NCBI RefSeq assembly: GCF_040939455.1 | Contig: NC_134111.1 | Location: 59,352,501 to 59,416,500, forward strand | Length of the DNA: 64,000 nucleotides | From: Microcebus murinus | Lineage: Eukaryota; Chordata; Mammalia; Primates; Cheirogaleidae | Reading direction: 5' to 3' | Shown here: piece after piece, positions 62,955 through 64,000 of the stretch | Layout of the letters: each line of letters starts with the position of its first letter | Position numbering within the stretch: the first letter of the stretch is position 1 | The notes under the pieces: generated by a model | Databases searched by the model: none | What the model was told of the DNA's origin: nothing | The model's input: the letters and a program-made list of their open reading frames with translations, nothing else | Program-made: the position numbers and the translations under genes

Positions 62955-63690
62955 GTCAACAGCTGCCAGCACTACTGGTCTTCTAACCTGTTTCTCTTTT
63001 CCTGGGAAAAAATGGACAAGTCTTTATTACCCAACTTTCCTTTCTCTATGAACAATATTCTCATGAGGAAAACCACCTTCTCATTGCCCCTGTCATTACA
63101 TCACTCTTCTTGACTTTAACACAAGTACTTTTATAGTAGATCACATTTTCCAAAAGAAAAACTAGTGGCTTACTCTTAGATTAGCTGACTTGTGAGGACA
63201 CCTTACTCTAGTGGCTTAACACTAGACATCCAAAATATTGGATACAGCAAATCAGTTCTAGGGAATTTTATCATTAAAAAAATGTAATTTTTTTCTGTTT
63301 TAGCCATATTTTATCTTATGCTAAATGTTAAGGTTTGTTTATCTTTTAACCCTGTGTTCAAATGACTAGAGTACTAGATTTGTGCCAAAGCACCTCTTCA
63401 CTATCACTGTCTTGTGATTCTAGGCAGTTTTCAAAGATATGGCAGAGGAGATGTGATCTCCAGAGCCTGTGGTCAAAGAACAGAGCTTTTATTCCAGCAA
63501 AATTAACTGACCAAGACAATACTCACGAGACCAATTTTAATCATTGTCTAGGTGATTCCTGCAATTTATGTTAATAAATAAAGAAATAAAATCTAATGAA
63601 GACTCAACTAAATGTTGGGCTCTACATTTTATGTTCCTCCTGAAGAAATCAATATAGAATTAAAATTAAAATTATGAGAAAATCTTTAAC
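62955..63690. other. No gene seen
   Basis: Unassigned sequence. The 70-codon open frame at 63362-63574 has no recognisable domain. Confidence 0.45.
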
Positions 63691-63699
63691 ATCAGTAAA

Positions 63700-63900
63700 C
63701 AGTAATTCTTTATTCATATGATTATTTATTGGACACACAATATGCAAAGCGCTGTGCTACTCTTAGTGAAGGATGCAATGATGAATGATAGGTTCTTTCC
63801 CCTTATGAGCATGCATTCTAGTGAGGGAGAGGAGAAATGTACACAGAAGGTAGTACGTGATGCATGTCACAAAATAGGTGCAATAAATTAATATAAGGGG
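63700..63900 (-). repeat. L2 3'-end fragment, antisense
   Basis: 'tatttattggacacacaata', 'gcaaagcgctgtgctactct' and 'atgagcatgcattctagtga' match the antisense of the L2 3' end. Confidence 0.55.
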
Positions 63901-64000
63901 TCAGAGAAAATAAAGACACATTTTCTTATTTTTCATAATTTTAAAAGCTATGAGAAAAGATATTTCTGCCTAAGAAAATATACAAATAATTAATATTAAA

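Overview
This window is repeat-dense mammalian DNA from a strepsirrhine primate, most likely a lemur. The evidence is the SINEs: six full-length Alu elements, several of which carry the middle-linker motif 'ttaattggccaacta' and an AT-rich spacer that I associate with lemur-type Alus. There are also two very short L1 3' ends that stop at the motif 'tacccccataatatgc' before a poly(A) tail. I see no complete, intact protein-coding gene and no bacterial-type feature. The window looks like intergenic or deep-intron sequence built up from layers of transposable elements.

Layout. At the extreme left (about 20-655) the minus strand carries what looks like the spliced 3' end of a transcript: a 111-nt internal exon with strong splice sites, a 163-nt intron, and a terminal exon with an AATAAA signal. 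I cannot name the gene. From 2.3 to 4.1 kb lie an old LTR-like fragment and an antisense L1. From 4.38 to 7.81 kb there is a three-layer nest: an ancient LTR-like repeat split by a nearly full-length hAT DNA transposon, which is itself split by an Alu. From 7.8 to 27 kb there are old L1 and LTR debris, two short young L1 3' ends with target-site duplications, two Alus and a 320-bp GAAA tract. A minus-strand 5S rRNA fragment sits at 27.1 kb. From about 28.9 to 34.6 kb there is a decayed endogenous-retrovirus complex. An antisense L1 at 36.3-37.5 kb has 5'-UTR sequence joined directly to the 3' part of ORF2. From 37.5 to 50.4 kb there are MIR, MER5, LTR and L1 fragments and a small minisatellite.

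The most structured region is 50.4-56.1 kb. An L1 ORF2 fragment was hit by a full-length processed copy of PDIA6 (protein disulfide isomerase A6) mRNA with a 16-nt target-site duplication. That retrocopy was later hit at one single site by two further insertions, an Alu and a full-length processed copy of TMEM230 mRNA. Three copies of the same short target sequence flank the two inserts. A separate L1 3' end interrupts the host L1 a little downstream. From 56.2 to 64 kb there are a further Alu, more L1 (one with a 5' inversion) and a diverged 142-145 bp direct duplication.

Function. No pathway is encoded here. PDIA6 and TMEM230 are present only as retrocopies: PDIA6 is broken, and TMEM230 is open except for a premature stop that removes the last nine residues. 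The value of the window lies in its insertion chronology and in the possible gene end at its left edge. I did not find a convincing new biological system. Repeat-family names finer than Alu, L1, hAT, MIR or ERVL-like come from memory of consensus sequences and should be checked with a repeat search.
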